DNA of 15,169 nt from an uncultured Bacilli bacterium (lineage in GTDB: Bacteria; Bacillota_I; Bacilli_A; RF39; UBA660). Location: assembly GCA_944363655.1 (NCBI GenBank), contig CALVUU010000129.1:1-15169 (forward strand), in the 5' to 3' direction. Positions 13,278 through 15,169 of the stretch are shown here, piece after piece (the first letter of the stretch is position 1; each line of letters begins with the position of its first letter). The translations under genes were made by a program, and so were the position numbers. The notes below the pieces were generated by a model that saw only the letters and a program-made list of their open reading frames with translations, was not told the origin of the DNA and ran no database searches.

Positions 13278-15169
13278 TTACTTTTCTTCTTCAGATTCGC
13301 TAGATTTTGGTTTTCTACCTCTTGATGGTTTCTTTTCTTCAACTTCTTTAGTATTTACTTCTTTTTCAATGGGTTTAATTTCTCCAGTGGTTACAATAGA
13401 TTCAATTTGTTCTTTAGTAATTGTTTCATATTTCATTAAAGCTTCACTAAGTTTAAATATTAAATCTTTATTTTCTTTAATAATTTTCTTAGCTTTTTCG
13501 TAACATTCTTCGATTATCTTACGAGTTTGTTCATCTATTTCTAAAGCAACTTGATCAGAGAAATTCTTAGATTTAGCATAATCTCTTCCTAAGAATACTC
13601 CTTCACTTTTTTCTTCATATTGAACAGGTCCTAAGTCACTCATACCATATTCAGTAACCATGCTACGAGCAATCTTTGTTGCTCTTTTAATATCATCACT
13701 AGCACCAGTAGAAATTTCTCCTAGAAACATTTCTTCACTAACACGTCCACCAAGTAGACCAGTTATTTGAGCAAGTAATTCATCTTTAGTTAAAACAGCA
13801 ATCTTTTCTTCTTTAGGAAGCATCATAGTATAACCACCAGCCATACCTCGAGGAATGATTGTTATTTTATGTACTTCTTGAGCATCTTCTAATTTTAAAC
13901 CAATAACAGCATGTCCTGCTTCATGAATTGAAACTAATTTCTTTTCTTTGTCAGTAATCTTTCTAGTAGTTTTAGCAGGTCCAAGCAATACTCTATCGGT
14001 TGCTTCATCTATTTCATCCATTGTAATTTCATTTTTATTACGACGTACAGCAAGTAAAGCTGCTTCATTTAATAGATTTTCTAGATCTGCTCCACTAAAG
14101 CCTGGAGTTCTAAGACTTAAGTTGTCTAATTTAACATCTTTAGCCAATATTTTATTTTTTGCATGAACTTTTAATATTTGTTCTCTTTCGTTAGCATCTG
14201 GTAGACTTACTGTAACTTGACGGTCAAAACGACCTGGACGAAGCAATGCTGGGTCAAGAACGTCAGGACGGTTAGTAGCAGCAATGATGATTATACCCTC
14301 ATTTTCCCCAAATCCATCCATTTCTGTTAATAATTGGTTTAATGTTTGTTCTCTTTCATCATGCCCACCACCAAGGCCAGTTCCTCTTTGGCGACCAACA
14401 GCATCTATTTCATCGATAAATATTAAACATGGCGCATTACGTTTTGCTTCTTTAAACATATCACGAACACGACTTGCTCCAACACCAACGAATAATTCAA
14501 CAAAGTCAGATCCACTAATAAAGAAGAATGGAACATTTGCTTCCCCAGCAATAGCTTTAGCAAGTAAAGTTTTACCAGTTCCTGGAGGACCTACAAGCAA
14601 TACACCTTTTGGAATTCTTGCCCCCATTTTTTCAAATTTTTTAGGATTTTTTAAGAAATCTATTAATTCTTCAACTTCTTCTTTTTCTTCTTTTAATCCT
14701 GCAACATCTTTAAAACTTTTTTTATCATTTTCATTACTTAAACGAGCTTTACTTCGTCCAAAGTCCATAGAATTTTTATTAGTACTTGCAAGTTTCATAA
14801 ACAAGAAATACATTACAACTACTAATAATACTAAAGGTAAAACATTTACTAAAATATATAGTAACATATTTTCCCCTGGGTCAGCATTAGTATCATATTC
14901 TGCAACATTATTTTCTTCAATTAATGCCAAAATATTATCTAATTCTGTGCCAACTGCTTTGGCGGTAAATGCTTCAGTAGCACTATATCCTTCAAGCTTT
15001 CCTTCAATATAGTAAATACTTTCATTACTTTTTGGTGTTACTGTAATTTCTGTTACATTATTTTCTTTTAATTCTGTAATTAACTCACCAGTTGTAAGTT
15101 CATTTACTTTTGTCCCTTGCATATTAAGGGCAAATATTACAATTATTACCACAAAACCTAATACTAGGT
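13278..15169 (-). CDS. ftsH: ATP-dependent zinc metalloprotease FtsH, 5' end outside the window
   Basis: FtsH is a membrane-anchored AAA+ protease that removes misfolded and regulatory proteins. The frame stays open to the right edge ([15 protein letters not shown]), which is the middle of the first membrane helix; the codon at 15150-15152 is GTG and not the true start. Numbering from that codon: extracellular region about 12-95, second helix 97-118, Walker A GPPGTGKT 188-195, Walker B LIFIDE 243-248, second region of homology [20 protein letters not shown] 292-311, zinc motif HEAGH 410-414, third ligand in TGASDD (probably Asp487), then a charged C-terminal tail of Lys/Glu. Only about 10-20 N-terminal residues should be missing. 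It is upstream of secG on the same strand. Confidence 0.97.
   Translation of the reverse strand, partial: LVLGFVVIIVIFALNMQGTKVNELTTGELITELKENNVTEITVTPKSNESIYYIEGKLEGYSATEAFTAKAVGTELDNILALIEENNVAEYDTNADPGENMLLYILVNVLPLVLLVVVMYFLFMKLASTNKNSMDFGRSKARLSNENDKKSFKDVAGLKEEKEEVEELIDFLKNPKKFEKMGARIPKGVLLVGPPGTGKTLLAKAIAGEANVPFFFISGSDFVELFVGVGASRVRDMFKEAKRNAPCLIFIDEIDAVGRQRGTGLGGGHDEREQTLNQLLTEMDGFGENEGIIIIAATNRPDVLDPALLRPGRFDRQVTVSLPDANEREQILKVHAKNKILAKDVKLDNLSLRTPGFSGADLENLLNEAALLAVRRNKNEITMDEIDEATDRVLLGPAKTTRKITDKEKKLVSIHEAGHAVIGLKLEDAQEVHKITIIPRGMAGGYTMMLPKEEKIAVLTKDELLAQITGLLGGRVSEEMFLGEISTGASDDIKRATKIARSMVTEYGMSDLGPVQYEEKSEGVFLGRDYAKSKNFSDQVALEIDEQTRKIIEECYEKAKKIIKENKDLIFKLSEALMKYETITKEQIESIVTTGEIKPIEKEVNTKEVEEKKPSRGRKPKSSESEEEK

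Noticed and set aside
14284..15012. A 242-codon plus-strand open frame opposite ftsH
   Set aside because: It is antisense to the strongly conserved ftsH coding region, is rich in Ser/Pro/Asn typical of a shadow frame, and matches no family that I know.
15150..15152. GTG as the start of ftsH
   Set aside because: The codon lies inside the first membrane helix and the frame remains open to the window edge, so the real start is outside.
1..15169. CRISPR array, rRNA, tRNA or tmRNA genes
   Set aside because: No regularly spaced short repeats, no cloverleaf with a recognisable T-loop, and no tmRNA near smpB were seen by eye. A covariance-model search would settle this.

Overview
The window is AT-rich Firmicutes-type DNA. 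UGA is used as a stop (for example by cdaA) and tryptophan is read from UGG. Gram-positive gene sets are present (cdaA-cdaR, secG, rnr-smpB, ftsH, a YerB-type DUF3048 protein, DUF378), Shine-Dalgarno sites are strong, and compact U-tailed hairpin terminators separate the genes. Together with small class III-type prepilin-like proteins and secreted proteins carrying a 'CEN...DKCYVYFDK' module, this suggests an uncultured gut Bacilli/Erysipelotrichia/RF39-like lineage. That placement is inference from gene content, not a measured phylogeny.

Layout. (1) 1-~548: the right end of an integrated mobilizable element, with the N-terminal part of a MobV (Pre/Mob) relaxase and a possible oriT. It abuts, and apparently truncates, a YdcC/LolA-like lipoprotein gene (to 831). 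(2) 934-1177: a DUF378 membrane protein and a bidirectional terminator. (3) 1181-7635, all on the minus strand and read right to left: a degenerate pilin-like protein, rnr, smpB, DUF3048 protein and an 86-aa membrane protein in one very tight operon, then a terminator and a separate cdaA-cdaR operon for c-di-AMP synthesis. (4) 7684-12957: an accessory stretch with a prepilin, a one-cysteine thioredoxin-like protein, two surface proteins that share a nearly identical N-terminal module, a HipB/HipA-like kinase pair, a second XRE regulator and an HNH-type protein. (5) 13005-15169: secG and ftsH, the latter running off the right edge.

How the parts fit. In Bacillus, secG, rnr and smpB are close together. 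Here secG is separated from rnr-smpB by about 5 kb of accessory genes, and the pilin-like gene is now joined to rnr with a 2-nt gap. Within the accessory stretch, each surface-protein gene (minus) is divergent from a small HTH gene (plus), and in both cases a TACAC/GTGTA palindrome sits on the -35 element of the surface-protein promoter. One of these promoters is a perfect TTGACA-N17-TATAAT inside an 11+4+11 palindrome. This repeated arrangement suggests switchable surface antigens or adhesins controlled by local HTH regulators, one of which is also the likely antitoxin of a HipA-like kinase.

The most interesting signals are the relaxase element cutting the lipoprotein gene, the paired operator-controlled surface genes with a 200-bp duplicated segment, and the terminator plus second promoter between the HipB- and HipA-like genes.
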